From assembly GCF_000471905.2 (NCBI RefSeq), contig NW_006499644.1, forward strand, positions 789,827-853,826: a stretch of DNA of 64,000 nt, read 5' to 3'. The stretch comes from Amborella trichopoda. Lineage: Eukaryota > Streptophyta > Magnoliopsida > Amborellales > Amborellaceae. Under the pieces are notes generated by a model. That model searched no databases. It had not been told where the DNA came from and saw only the letters and a list, made by a program, of their open reading frames with translations. Of the stretch, positions 21,541 to 33,485 are shown piece by piece (position 1 is the first letter of the stretch; the number at the start of each line of letters is the position of its first letter). Made by a program: the position numbers and the translations under genes.

Positions 21541-22190
21541 CTAATCAATTGTATAGTCGTAATCATTCAATAAGTCCATCCCTCTTCTTTGCCTCATATT
21601 CAACTCTTTCTGGGAAAACAGGTACTTGAGGCTCTTATGGTTCGTGAACACCATAAACTGGGCCACATAAAGGTAGTGCCTCCCGATTTTTAACACGAGC
21701 ACTACTGTTGCGAGCTCCAAGTCATGAGTTGGATATTTCTGTTCATACGACTTTAGTTTTCTAGAGACATAAGCAATGACTTTACCTCTCTGCATGAGTA
21801 CACATCCGAGCCCTTTATGGGATGCATCGATATAAACCACAAAGTCTTCATTCCCCTCGGGTAAGGCCAGTATTGAGATTGTGACTAGTCTCTTCTTAAA
21901 TTCTTGGAAACTCCTCTCATAGTCCTCTGACCATATAAATTTTGCATTCTTCTGGGTCAGTCGAGACAGAGGAAGCGCTATATTTGATAATTCTTCTACA
22001 AAGCGCCTGTAGTACCGTGTCAATCCTAAATGGCTACGAACCTCGGATTGACCGTGATCCCATCCTTAGAAATGATGTGACCACGGAAGGCTACACTGGG
22101 GAGCTAAAATTCACTCTTACTTAGTTTGGCATACAATCTTTTCGTCTTCAGAGTTTGCAAAACAGATCTTAGATGTTGCTCATGCAACTC
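21541..22190 (-). pseudogene. DelB2 RNase H
   Basis: 22023-21541 is open for 160 residues: [91 protein letters not shown], ending at DYDYTID. The Asp of the usual DHKSL motif is Asn. A frameshift separates it from reverse transcriptase at ~22024-22190. Confidence 0.9.
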
Positions 22191-22728
22191 CTAGCTTCTC
22201 GAGTACACCAGAATATCATCAATGAAGACCACTATGAAATCATCCAAGAAAGGTCTGAACTCTCTATTCATCAGATCCATGAACACGGCAGGGGAATTGG
22301 TTAACCCGAACGGCATCACAAGAAACTCGTAGTGACCGTCTCGAGTCCTGAAAGCGGTCTTTGGGATGTCTACCTTCATGACTCTCAATTGGGAATAACT
22401 CGATCGAATATCAATATTTGAAAACGCTTGAGCCCCTTGAAGTTGGTCAAAAAGTTCATCAATTCTAGGTAGGAGATACTTGTTCTTCACTATTACTTGA
22501 TTCAACTGCCTATAGTCAATACACAAGCTCAAGGACTCATCTTTCTTCTTCACAAACACGACTGGTGCACACCCCAGGGTGACAAATTGGGTTGGATGAA
22601 CCCCTTATTCAACAATTCTAGCCACTGCTCTTTTAACTCCTTCAACTCAGCTGGGGCCATTCTATACGGGGCTTTAGAGATGAGAACAGTGTCAGGGACT
22701 ACATCTATATCAAACTCAATCTCCCTCT
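22191..22728 (-). pseudogene. DelB2 reverse transcriptase
   Basis: 22559-22191 (122 residues) carries [20 protein letters not shown], the [20 protein letters not shown] segment, [40 protein letters not shown] and the catalytic [12 protein letters not shown]. The first ~55 residues, on the right up to 22728, contain [21 protein letters not shown] words in another frame. This copy keeps the part that was deleted in B1. Confidence 0.92.
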
Positions 22729-23495
22729 TTGGAAGTAGGGATGGTAACTCTTTTGGAAATACCTCAGGGTACTCACTTACGTTTTGTATCTCTTCTAACT
22801 AGGCCTAAACACCCCGGTTCTCTATTACATAGGCTAGATACCCTTCACACTTCTTAGCCAGGAGGCGAGTGGCCCAAAGAGTAGAAATAAAGTGCAGAGG
22901 GGAAGTATTCTTAGTGCCCTCAAAGTGTAACTCGGCTTGGTCGGGACGTTTAAAGGTTACCATCTTTTCATGGCAATTGACGGTGGCATGGTGGGTATAC
23001 AGGCAATCCATTCCCAGAATGGCATCAAAGTCTTGAATATCTAGCTGAATCAGGTCCATTGGCAGGTCCCACCCATCAATTGTAATCTTACATTGTTAAT
23101 ATACTTTATCAGTTTCCATAGAGTCTCCTACAGGTGTGCATACTACTAAAGTAAAACTGAGACATACAGGAATAACATTCAATCGACAAGCTAAATGGGG
23201 TGCAACAAAGGAGTGAGAAGAACTAGGGTCAATTAAGTCTCTATCGTTAATGCCACAAATTGAGAGCGTATCTCTGATCACTGAGGTGGACGCCTTGGTC
23301 TCTAGCTCAGTGAGGGTGGACACTCGTTCTTGGGTCTTTGGGCAATCCTCAGTCTTTCTCATAGGGAAATCCCTAAACCCGTGACCCGGCTTGCTGCATT
23401 TTAGGAACACATTCCTCTTCCTATAGCATTCAGCGGCAATGTGGTTGTCCTTCCCACAATGAGTACAAGCCGGGTGGCGATCATTGTCCATATTG
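22729..23495 (-). pseudogene. DelB2 zinc knuckle and protease
   Basis: 23491-23096 reads CTHCGKDNHIAAECYRKRN, then CSKPGHGFRDFPM, then GINDRDLIDPSSSHSFVAPH. The protease motif is D-P-S-S against D-P-G-S in B1, so the catalytic Gly is lost here. 23059-22805 is the downstream protease part with IQLDIQDFDAILGMDCLYTH, AELHFEGTK and LLAKKCEGYLAYVIE. The first knuckle is intact; the second lacks its last Cys (FRDFPM against VRDC in B1). Confidence 0.88.
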
Positions 23496-24325
23496 CCTAG
23501 GAGATTCTTCTGTGTCCTTTGGTTAAGCTGATATGGCTTCCCGCTAACATCCCTCCTCGAAAATTGTCAGGTCTTCTTCCCAAACCTTTCCTATGGCACC
23601 GCCTTCACCCTTCCTTCTTTCTCGATTTGTGCTCCTCACAGCCTCTCTTAATCTTCACTGTGAGCTCTACTAACGGGGTGTATGACTTTAGGTTGGCCAA
23701 CATTACTCTACCCCTGATATCCAGTCATAGGCCCCTCTCAAATTTAGCTACCTTTCTCTCCTCGATATTTATAATGTGGGGCGCATATCTAGAGAGCTTT
23801 GCAAACCTAGTGGCCTACTGTTCAACAATATGCCCCCTTGCTAGAGTTCGATAAACTCGACTTCCTTCATTTCCCTGACTGAATCTAGGAAGTACTTCTC
23901 GTCAAATGTTGTCAGGAAATTTTCCCAGGTGGTCTCAGTCCCTGACTCCCTCCAGGATTGCTTTACCATGTCCCACCAGTGTTCTGCTTCCCCTTCTAGT
24001 AGAAAGGCCCCCAGTCTAACCTTCTGCTAATCCGAGCAGTGTAACACTTTTAGAATCTTTTCAGTCTGTCTCTTGCATCTCTCGGCCTTCTCTACTCCTC
24101 CTTGCCCCAGCAAGTTTGGGGTTGTCATCCTTCAAAACCATTCTATTTGACTGCTGTCATTCTGCTCTTGGGTAGGGGTAGACTGAGCTGGCATTGACTC
24201 TTTCATCATCTGGGTCATTGGCCTCGGCATCATCAACCTAGCACTGGAGCACCCCGTCATTAATCCATCCTAAAACTATTATAAGGACTCTTCCAAAACC
24301 CCCTAGGCCAAGAATCCTATCATGG
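23496..24325 (-). pseudogene. DelB2 gag capsid
   Basis: On the minus strand, across frames, the words are MMKESMPAQSTPT, LGAFLLEGEAEHWWDMVKQS, TTWENFLTTFDEKYFLDSVR and EMKEVEFIELQQGG (~24230-23840), then NLLGNMDNDRHPAC before the knuckle. This is the retrotransposon gag fold of Del/Tekay elements. Stops at ~24125, 24033 and between 23800 and 23560 interrupt it. Confidence 0.82.
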
Positions 24326-24327
24326 CT

Positions 24328-24339
24328 GCTCTGATACCA
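24328..24339 (-). promoter_or_regulatory. DelB2 primer-binding site (tRNA-iMet)
   Basis: The minus strand reads TGGTATCAGAGC, the standard initiator-tRNA-Met PBS, four bases inside the LTR. Confidence 0.9.
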
Positions 24340-24343
24340 TATC

Positions 24344-27193
24344 TGTTAGGATCCCGCAAAGACCCCCTTACCATACGAGACGGAGAGTGATCGAGTTCGG
24401 GTTCGTGATCCCAAAGTATCTTTTGTCAATATTTCTGGGATAAACTTAACGCCATTATTTCGGTAATCAAAGCAAACCATGGAAAGGTGTATACATCAGT
24501 AATTTTAAATAAGGGGGAAAATTAATAATTTAAAGCGCCATATATTAAAAAAAGGGCTTCACATAACATTTTTCAAAAAATATTACATTTTAGTTTAGGG
24601 CATCAGGGCCCAAAGTTTACAATAGACAAAATTCAGGGCTAGACCTCCCAACCACATACAAGATCTAGATCCCGCTTCAAAAAGGTTTGGCTTCAAAGTC
24701 CTTTAGGAATCCCCGTCGTTCTAACTCTTAACCTGTTGTTATCAGCCTACAGGGAGAGAAGGGACAAATGGGATGAGCCATACAGCCTAGTTAGTAGGTC
24801 TAAGTGCTCTGCATCAATAATGAGCCTACTCAACAATCATAAACAATTTATTTAACTATACGGAATTTCAGTGCAGCAGTCATAAAAATCAATGATCAGG
24901 TCAGTGCATCAATTATAAACATTTTGTCCATATAGCAGTTATCATTCAATGGACTCAATCATCGGCATTCCCAATCACTAATCAATCATTACCCAATCAC
25001 TTCCTTGTCTACCTACTCCTGCAGTAGAGGCCCTATCCATCGGGCTAAGCCAATCCCATTGCTTAGGACCTTTACCATCTCCCAAGAGAGAGGGCAATGA
25101 GGGTTCGATAGGCACTTACCTTGCAAGGTATCAGTCATTAGTCTCACCTCAGTAAAACTCGGGAGGTGCGACCCTCCCTTTTAACTTCTTCCCCCTAACT
25201 GCGTCCTATCATTCAACAAGTTAGGGGATACAGCCGGCATCACTTTTCTCAATATAGAAATCCTCAACAATGAAACAATGGCTAGTATCATAGATTATCA
25301 TAGGACAAAGCCCACGACCAATGGGTGCCCCATTTCGTAGTAGTCATTATTATGGCCTCTTATCGTGCTCAGGCATTAAATTTCGTTCATGCTAAATCAG
25401 TGCATTATAACAGATACATCAAAATTCCATCATGCAAGAATGGATTCTTACTCAAAATCATCTAGCATTCATCACACATTATAACATTTATCATGAAGCA
25501 TCCATTGTGTGAGCTATCACCCGGCATTTACACTTAGACGTCAATCATCCTAGAACAATCACCTTAGTTTTGCACTTATCCCTTTATCACATCGCACATA
25601 ATTACATAGCACCATACACATAACACTATGACAATCACATGAAAACATCACATAATACTCACATTTATCACTTATCAAAGATGTTACATAGCTACTTGAA
25701 TAGCTTAATGAGCAATTCTCAAAAAAGTTGAAGACGACAGTCATAACACTAATTTAGTAAGGTGCAACAGTGACATACCCCACTTCTTGGGGCATAATTT
25801 CCCAATCTAGGGAGATTTTCGAAATATTTTAAACTTGCAACATTAAGTTCATGCCCAGGGCTTTAAAATGGAGGCTCTTTGAAGAAATTTGAACGACTTT
25901 TTATAGATCAAAAGCCTAGCTCAAAAGGATTGAAAGTTGCTGGAAATCTCCGGTAACAGTGGGCCGTGAGGTGCTCACACATTTAAGGACATTGCTCAAA
26001 ATCTAGGAGGAATTTCAAAAACTTCAAAACATGAAACTTGGAGCTTATTCCTAGACCTTTCTAACACTGGTAGTTTGAAGATGTTTGGATGTCTTTGCTA
26101 GGCCAAAGGTGCAATACAGAAAGAGTCACAATTGCTGGAATTACAGTGACTGTGAGTAGTGACATGGCTCAACATTTTTGGACGTATCTTTCAGTCCATG
26201 CAACATTTTAACATGATACAAGGAGAAAACTCAAAATAGATATGTATACCATTCATTCGATACTGGTTGAGGCCCATCTTGACCCCGTTTGATCACTGAA
26301 AAGTTTGTCACAAAAACCCCTATAGTTCCTGAAAATTATCGCCTTTTTAGTTTAGGCCTGATTTCAAGCATAATACCCCAATCTACGAGCCAAAGTAAAC
26401 ATCCATACAAGGTCTTGATCATGATAAGTAAATAAGACAATATCTTGCAATTAATTACTCCATTGTCTATTCCTACCTTCTATTCTACTATTCTCCCTAT
26501 CATATTTACCCAAGTTTAATCCATCTCAATGTAAGTGAACAAAGCAATAAACCCACTTACCTTGAGTCTCACGATGTCTTCAATCCCCACTTATGGCTTT
26601 TCACAGGCTTTCCATAGCTTCACCAGTTGGTTGTCTGTAGAGGGGCAGCAGTGAGCTTCAAGAGAGAGAAAGAGTTGGAAAATGGGGGAGACCACATTGC
26701 CCAAGGGAGGATAAAGGCTTAATAGGAGAGGGTGGTTGGAAAACATTGTAGCTGACGCATTCGCATGCGGCTCTGACACGTACGGAGCCGCGTTGGCACA
26801 TACTACAACCGTATGTTGACCAAGACACTCCCGACGCTGCCCTCGGTTCACGCATGGTATTTCTCTTTCTTGCTCTCATTCACAGATGGTGCTGGGCCAT
26901 AGTCGTTGCTAAGCCTAGAATTCACTAACGGTGATGGGTCTCTTTTATACAGCTGGCACCTCTCCTCTCACACAGTTGGTGCTACGTCTCCTCTCACACA
27001 GCTGGTACTAGATCTCCTATCACATAGTCTGTGCTACATCTCCTCTCACACAGTCGATGTTATGTCTCCTCTCACACAGCCGGTGCTACATCTTCTTAAC
27101 ATGCGCAGCAATGCTCCAAGTGGCGCTGGGCGTCTGTCTCACTCTCCATCGCTATGCGCATCACTGGAGTAGGAGAAAATTGTGGTCCTTACA
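24344..27193 (-). repeat. DelB2 5' LTR (2.85 kb)
   Basis: Direct-repeat partner of 16952-19920. On the plus strand it starts tgttaggatcccgc and ends gtggtccttaca. A clear TATA, TATAAAAG on the minus strand, lies at 26949-26942, only ~245 bp from the LTR's 5' end, so U3 is short and R/U5 is about 2.6 kb. The six-unit 26-bp array (26955-27095) abuts it upstream. Flanks tell the history: on the right is TatC gag, so DelB is inserted in TatC; the 5-bp flank is tcatc or tcaac depending on the exact end. Confidence 0.9.
26942..27095 (-). promoter_or_regulatory. DelB2 TATA box with upstream 26-bp array
   Basis: Six units of ctcctctcacacag plus variable words (ttggtgctac, ctggtactag, tctgtgctac, tcgatgttat, ccggtgctac and a partial) end at the TATA box. 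Copy number (six against seven) and the variable words differ from the sister LTR, while the surrounding sequence is far better conserved. Confidence 0.7.
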
Positions 27194-29345
27194 TCATCAA
27201 CCGTAGCCTGCCCACTTTCCTCCCATTCCTCAAGGGGTTCATGGATTTCTACCTCCTCCTCAGTTGGTGATCCCAAGGGTTCTTCGTTAACCTCGAATGA
27301 GGGTACTCATGCTCCTGACATCTCCTCTTCAAATGAGAATTTGATGATATGAAACATGATAACCGTATCAGCTTCTTAATTGACTGAGGAAGGGTCTGCT
27401 TCATGAAGACGGAGCACACAAGGTGCATTGTGAGGCACACGGGTCAACTGGGAAGAGCAGGGCTCAGAAAGTGTGAGGGGACGCCTCTATGCTTCGACTG
27501 TCATAGAGACAGCGACCACATCATACTTGCCTATGCCATCGTCACCTCCTTGATCTTCTGGGCCCGCCATAGATCTCGATGGTATGGGAGGTTGGGAGGT
27601 AGGTTCATGTATTGGAGGATTGTTTTGGGGTATCGTCTGACTTTGTTGTGCAACCGGGTTGGTTTGAAGGGGTTGTGAGGTTTGGGATGGCGAAAGTTGT
27701 GCCACCAGATTTAGTGCCAACTGGCCAGGTTGTGGAGCAGAGCCTGATATGGACTGACTAGATGAAGATTGTGGGTTTGAAAATGGATTGGTGTATGAAA
27801 CCAGTGGTGGTCATGGGCATTTGAGGAGTGATGGTAGACTAGTTTGGGTATTAGGGAATGGGAGGAGTGGTGCACCGAGATACTTAGGAGTCTAGGCGGC
27901 TGAGGCTTTTAAACGAGCAACTGCAACTTCCTTCTTGACCTTAGACTGATTGGGTCAGCGTTGGTCGCTGCTCCAGAGATCTGCACCATGGGGCTTGCTT
28001 CGTGAGAATGGGAGCTCGGCTCTCTTGACTCTTTCAGTCATTGCTCGAAGTCGGGACCAGGAGACCATTAGGGTCTCTTGGGCTTGTGATTCTTGCGCCG
28101 CTTGCTGAGTTCCCTAATGATGGGAGGAAGCTTTGCATTGGCTTGAGGTGCCAAGTGTCAGCGACTATCAGTAATCCAACTGCTTGGGCCACCATCTTCT
28201 TTACTTGCTTTCGATGCCTCTTACTGACGTTGTAACCTTTTAGTTCTTTATCAAGGGCCTCGAGGTCTGGGCATTCAGGAGTTGTACTTGAGGACGCAGA
28301 AGAAGGGTTAGAGGAACTAGGAGCAGAGGATGAGGGAGAGATTTTAAAGTCATCACTCAAGTTGGACCGATCCGGGTAGCTTTTAATGTCATCACTGGAA
28401 TTGGACGTGTGCAGGGGATCTTTTAGGTCTTCACCTTACTTGGATCGTTGGGGGGTGCTTTTAATGTCATCACCCTTATTGAATGTTTTGGGAACCTGAG
28501 GAGGGGAAGGATCGGGAATGTGTGCTTAACTGGACTGTGAGTCTTGATCAACAAGAGCAACTGACTTGGGGAAGAGATCCCGCAGAATTGACAATGGAGG
28601 AAGGGGCTCGAGAAACTTCTCCATGGTTTGGGGCTGAGGGATCTTCTTCTTTTGATAAACAGCCCTTGGTGCTTGTCTCCTTTTACCTATTTCATGAACA
28701 GGGGCAGGCTGATTAGGCCCACGTGGCTTGGGAGTTGGCTTCGGATGGCAGACCGCTTCCCATCTCATGGACCTATTTATGTTTCGTCCTCGATAGACTT
28801 ACCATGGTTGGGAAGTTGAAGGTTCATCTAGATCAAAAGTCTCAGGCTGCGCATTCTCAAAGGAGGCCTGTGTTCAAATGACCTCTGGTGATGGAAATCT
28901 GACATCATCGTCTAGGATAGGGGCGGTGAAGTGTTCCTCTTGTATTTTCTCCTTCATTTTGGCTTGAAAGGCAAAGCACTCATCTAGATTGTATCCTCGT
29001 ATCTGGTGATACGAGCGCCACATTTTTACGGTCCCTCAAGGGAGATACCAGGGTTGTATGGATGGCTTTGGTGCGATGAACCCAACTTGGAGCATCATGC
29101 AGTACAGCGTTTGGAGAAGATCCGCTGATAGGTCCTCAAGATGATATTCTTGCATGTCTTCTTCTTGTACTGTCACTACATGAGCTGCTTCAGTTGTCCC
29201 AAACGCCTTCTTGAGACTCACAAGTTGTATCTGCCCCTTCTGGATTAAAGCCTCATTATGATCCTTGAGGGTGAAGAATTATTGGATAGGGTGTCCCAAT
29301 ATTCTATGGTAAGCACAGTAGTTGAGGTTGGTGACAAGACTAGCT
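27194..29345 (-). pseudogene. TatC gag C-terminal region with knuckle
   Basis: From the right, the knuckle reads NYCAYHRILGHPIQ followed by a stop where relatives have the last Cys (29320-29270), then HNEALIQKGQIQL and SLKKAFGTTEAAHVVTVQEE. Further on come a Pro/Lys-rich segment (28768-28526, PKPTPKPRGPNQPAPVHEIG), the acidic repeat SDDFKIS (28490-28335) and PECPDLEALDKELKGYNVSK with KQVKKMVAQAVG (28360-28034). Last is a Gln/Pro-rich piece (27720-27487). DelB interrupts it at 27193, so pol of TatC must lie left of the window. Confidence 0.78.
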
Positions 29346-30390
29346 TCTTCTGGCTTTTTTTGACTCAGGCAGGATGATCATCTGTTGATCTAGCAACATC
29401 CGAAGTAAGGCCGACCACTCCTTATTGAAGCTATAAACTTCGGTTCTCTTCTCTGCTCAGTAATCCTTCCCATAGAGGTTCGAAGGTGGAGGCACTCTAT
29501 TATAAGCCTGGGGTTGTTGTTGACCTGCTTGAGGTGTGGTTTGAGCATTTGTTGGGTTCACCCCATTGGAGAAGTCTAGAGTTTGAGGGGAGGCCATCTT
29601 GGGATCTGATACAGTGACAGCGGCACTGACCACTCCTTTCTACTGCTTGCTCCGGACATTGGATCTAGCATTGCTCGATCTACAGTTGTTTCCCCCTTTC
29701 GACTACTGCGTCTGGTGCCCACCATGATATTTGAAGAGGCTCTCTATTTGGACTGATTTAGAGATCAAGTTCAATATGGAAGTTGGGTTCGAAGCCTCAA
29801 CATGCAGAAAAATCTTTGGCCGCTTATTGCGTACACAGGTCTGAACTGCATCAATTTCGGGCATGGGATTAGCTTGATGTGCAGCCAGATTCCTCCACCT
29901 TGCAGTGAACTGATCGACAGGCTCATCTGCGTCCTAGGTCAACGTGAGAAGCTCGATAGCCTAAAATTCCTTTCGACCTCGTAGAAGCGCTTGTAGAACA
30001 AGTGCTCCATTTCTTCTCAGGTCTGGACTGAGTTTGGAGGGAGACGAGCATACCACTTGAATGCCGGCCTGTCAAGAATCTTGACGAATTGACTGAGAAG
30101 AAGCTTCCCATCTGCTACCGTCTATAGACATGCCGAATAGAAATGGGCAATGTGCTGATGAGGGGAGGTAATGCCATTGAAAAGCAGGAGTTTCCCCTTT
30201 TAGTAATTAAGGGGAAATGAGAGCTGATCAATATAGGAAGGATAGGGCTTCTAATAGAGGGTTGGGCCTTGCATGCCTGAAATCTGCCTTCCTCGCAAAC
30301 TATGGGTGACCATAACATCAATGTCAGTTTGAGAGATCTAACGAGGGGAGGAATGGTCATGTGAAGGAAGTAGCAGCCTTAGGACCAGCT
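29346..30390 (-). pseudogene. TatC gag capsid
   Basis: Degenerate counterpart of TatA 8500-9230 and TatG 60435-60784. Readable pieces include GSFFSVNSSRFLTGRHSSGM, RPEKKWSTCSTSASTRSKGI (30111-29923) and MTIPPLVRSLKLTLMLWSPI (30360-30115, possibly off frame). Other capsid words (for example AVQTCVRNKRPKIFLHVEA near 29840-29785, where the window has gcatgggattag beside it) appear in a different frame. Many stops. The assignment rests on collinearity with TatA. Confidence 0.65.
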
Positions 30391-31420
30391 CGACTGGATG
30401 AGGAGAATTGTACCCAGGTGGGATGAGTTTCTAGGGGGGTTGAGTACCTTCCATGAGCTCGATCTTGTCCATCGTTCTACACATCATATCTTCAAACCGG
30501 TTCATTCGATCCTCCTAGTCGTCATTGGGGTCGTCAATGACCATTATGCTGACCCTCTCCTCAGGGAGATCAGTCCCTTGCATGGTCAGCGTCTTGCATG
30601 CCTTCCGGACGGGCTGTGGTAGGTTGGTCAATAGAGGTTCGACATGCCCCAACTGAGCTGGAGCCTTGTATGCTGATCAGGTTAAGACCGGTTCGCGATG
30701 GTCTTGAGACCGTGGGGGCTACAACGGTTGGATCGTCTTTTATGACACTAATAACCATACAGGGTTCTGGTCCTTCTACCTCCAGTTCTGCTCCATGCTG
30801 TAGGGGGTGGAAGGGATTTTTTGCTAGGAGGCCAACGCTTGCCTCGAGCTTCTTGGGTTTTTCCCTTGTTGCTATTCATATGCCCCAGTCATATTTGGCT
30901 CTCAGGCTTTGGTGTACCTCCTTCTAGAACTGAGATCGGGAAGGGTCCTCTGTCTTTAAACTTGACAAGGCCACCTCCATAAGATGCGGCAAGGGATGTG
31001 GGCCAGAGATAAGAGTTAGTTCAGGCTTCTGTCTTGGCTTGGGGAGAGACGGGGGATGAAAGACCTCATCTCCCAAGAGAATCTTGCCCCGTGCTCTCTT
31101 ATGAGCTCCAAAGGTCGGGTCGGTCGGAAGAGGGTTCCGCAGGAGGGTACTCTTCGAAAAGGCCTTCGAGTACCAAGTCCTGAGCGGTTCGACTAGTGGA
31201 GAAGGGATAAATGGTGTAGGAGTCAACTGCCGGTGCCGTTCGATCTGGAGCTTGTGTGCCACCTGCAGAAGGGTTTCGGGTCACTTGAGGGTCTCGAGCA
31301 ATGGTTTGAGCCTTAGGAGGTCGAGGATTGCGAGCATGTGTTTGTGAGGGAGTGGTTAAGTGACCACCTTTCACAGAGTGAGCAGGCATGTGCTGAGAGG
31401 GATGACAAGGGGGTCATCTC
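30391..31420 (-). pseudogene. TatC gag N-terminal region
   Basis: 31389-31099 is proline-rich with QDLVLEGLFEEYPPAE, the counterpart of LVLEGFPQEYHPET in TatA. 31262-30924 contains HKRARGKILLGDEVFHPPSL and ISGPHPLPHLMEVALSSLKT, matching TatA and TatG. Between 30923 and 30391 the frame is broken. Confidence 0.72.
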
Positions 31421-32100
31421 TCTTGTACTCCGCTAAGCACAATCAGACGACTGCCCGAGTAGTGAAATATGTATGCATCAAGTATACAGGGCATGGTCTG
31501 AGAAGACTCGAACCTGGACAGTGGTTTGAGGGCCTGAGGGTTGCCCCGAAGTGTGGCTCGAGTTGATGAACCACGAGCCTTAGTGTGCATGTGGGAGGTG
31601 GTGGCCTTGGGACCTCCTCCTTCGTGTGTCAAACCTCTTGTTACAGGGGCCCGATGTGGCAGAACATGGGGGGTGGCCTTTCGGCAACCCATGGGAGCAT
31701 TAACGGCTGGACTGCCATGCACAGGAAGGGAAGGGACTGCCTTTCGGCTGCCCTAAGCAGTGGGATCGGCAAGCGATTTACCAGTGGCAGCGGTGGCTAG
31801 TCTGCCACCCATGCAATGTGCTTTGATGGAGGGTCCACCAATGCTAAAAGATGGGGAGTGAGGGACTTTTGAGTCCCTCCTCACATCAATACAAGTAAGA
31901 ACCTACTAGCGTGACACCGGGTCCTCGCTTAGAATGAAGGTCGGGAGCGAGGTTTGATGAACCTGTTCCTGAGAAAAGTTCACGAGTGTGGGGATGATAA
32001 AATCCCCAACTCGGATGAACGGGTTAAACAACCCAGACGACATGTGTGTGTCAATAAGCAGGAAAACACAAGAAAAGAAAGGCCAAACAAGAAATATCCA
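31421..32100 (-). pseudogene. TatC leader reading frame
   Basis: On the minus strand ~32045-31750 reads NPFIRVGDFIIPTLVN, then VRRDSKVPHSPSFSIGGPS, KAHCMGG, a short deletion and ATGKSLADPTA. It is the same leader-encoded segment as in TatA, TatD, F and TatG. 31740-31421 continues as a basic, Ser/Pro/His-rich stretch in competing frames. Confidence 0.58.
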
Positions 32101-32115
32101 ACGACGGGATAGCGT

Positions 32116-32134
32116 GTCCCTAGTGGAGTCGCCA
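32116..32134 (-). promoter_or_regulatory. TatC primer-binding site (tRNA-Arg type)
   Basis: The minus strand reads TGGCGACTCCACTAGGGAC, three bases inside the LTR; its first ten bases are the unmutated family form. Confidence 0.85.
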
Positions 32135-32399
32135 AGTTGGTTAGATGCGTCGATCTAGCCTTCGGATCGGGTTGACCTGGTGGCACAGTTCTGGGTTCGA
32201 GATGGACCCGGGACCTGAGACCGCTCTCTCGTGAACCTTGTAAAGAAGACACGGGCAGAATTACCAACCGTTGAGAGAGGAATTAGGGTCGTAAGGTCCG
32301 TGACGTTCTTGGGCTAACTCGCATGGAGAAAGAAGAGAAAGGAGATTGTGTTCAGTAGTGTGTACTACCGTGCAGGGTAGAAAGTGGGAAGGAAGAAAG

Positions 32400-32890
32400 G
32401 TCGCGCTCGACGGTGTTTACTACCGTGCGCGACAGAGAGAAGAGAGAAAAGAGGTGAGAGAAAAGGGAGAGCATCACGCTCGGCAGTGTGCACTGTCGTG
32501 CGTGATAGACAGAGAGAAAGAAGAGAACGTCACGCTCAGTAGTATGCACTGTTGCGCGCAATAGACAGAGAAAGAAAAGCACATCACGCTGGGCATTTGC
32601 ATTGTCGTGCGCAACAAAAAAATAGAGAAGAGAACGTCACACTCGGCAATGTGCATTGTCATGCGCACCAGACAGTGGAGAGAACATCACGCTCGGCAAT
32701 AAGCACTGCTACGTGCAACAAACTGAGAGAGAAAAGAACATCACTCTCGACATTTTCACTGCAGCACGCGGCAAACAGAGAGAGAAGATAAAGTCACACT
32801 CAACATTTGCACTACTGTGCGCAACAAACAGAGAGAGAAGAGAACGTCACGCTCCGCAGTATGCACTGCCGCGCGCAACAGACCAAGAGA
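32400..32890 (-). repeat. TatC U5 hairpin minisatellite, ~52-64 bp
   Basis: Nine to ten units have the form acgtcacgctcggcagtg, then tgcactgtcgtgcgc, then an agacagagagaagag spacer (units near 32403, 32467, 32529, 32583, 32635, 32686, 32741, 32791 and 32846). On the sense strand several units hold a short stem whose letters change but still pair: ACGGT/ACCGT, CAGTG/CACTG, CAATG/CATTG and CAGT/ATTG. Confidence 0.75.
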
Positions 32891-32899
32891 AACATGAGC

Positions 32900-33328
32900 G
32901 AGAAAGAAGCAGAGAGTAAAAGAAAGAGGGGAGAAAGAAAAGGAAAAAAGAAAGAGAGAAAAGGAAAGGGAGAAGAAAGAGAAAGAAAGGAAAGAGAAAA
33001 AGAAAGGAAAGAGAGAAGAAAGAAAAGGAACGAAGAGAGAGAAAGAAAGGAAAGGAAAGAAGAAAGAAAAGAGAAAAATGAGAGAGAGAAAGAAGAGAGA
33101 GAAAGAAGAGAGGGGAAGAAGAGAGAGAAAGTAGAGAGAGAAATGAGAGAGTGAAAGAAGAGAGAAAGAAGAGAGAAAGAAGAGAAAGAAGAGAGAGAAA
33201 GAAAAGAGAGAAAGAAGAGAAAAAAAGAAGAGAGAAAGAAGATAGAGAAAGAAGAGAGAAAAAAAGAGAGGAAGAAGAGAGAGGAAGAAGAGAGAGAAAG
33301 AAGAGAGAAAAAGAAGAGAGAGAAAGTT
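32900..33328 (-). repeat. 430-bp purine-only tract
   Basis: Almost uninterrupted G/A on the plus strand (gaaaga, gagaga and gaag words), the longest such tract here. On the sense strand it is CU-rich. It gives rise to long Glu/Lys/Arg frames that should not be taken as genes. Confidence 0.9.
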
Positions 33329-33413
33329 ACCTTAGGCCCAAGGGTACCATCGAAAGCCCTCTCTCCTCTCTCTCTCTAAGACGTGACCAAAATCTCAAGC
33401 GAAAAGTAAAATT

Positions 33414-33485
33414 TTTATTGATGAAACATGGATCCTTTTACATGAGGTGTGCGCTTGTTTATATAGAAGTGGAGCCCAAACATGA
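33414..33485 (-). promoter_or_regulatory. TatC LTR core promoter and poly(A) signal
   Basis: On the minus strand: ATGTTTGGGCTCCACTTC, TATATAA at 33465-33459 and AATAAA at 33419-33414. Confidence 0.75.
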
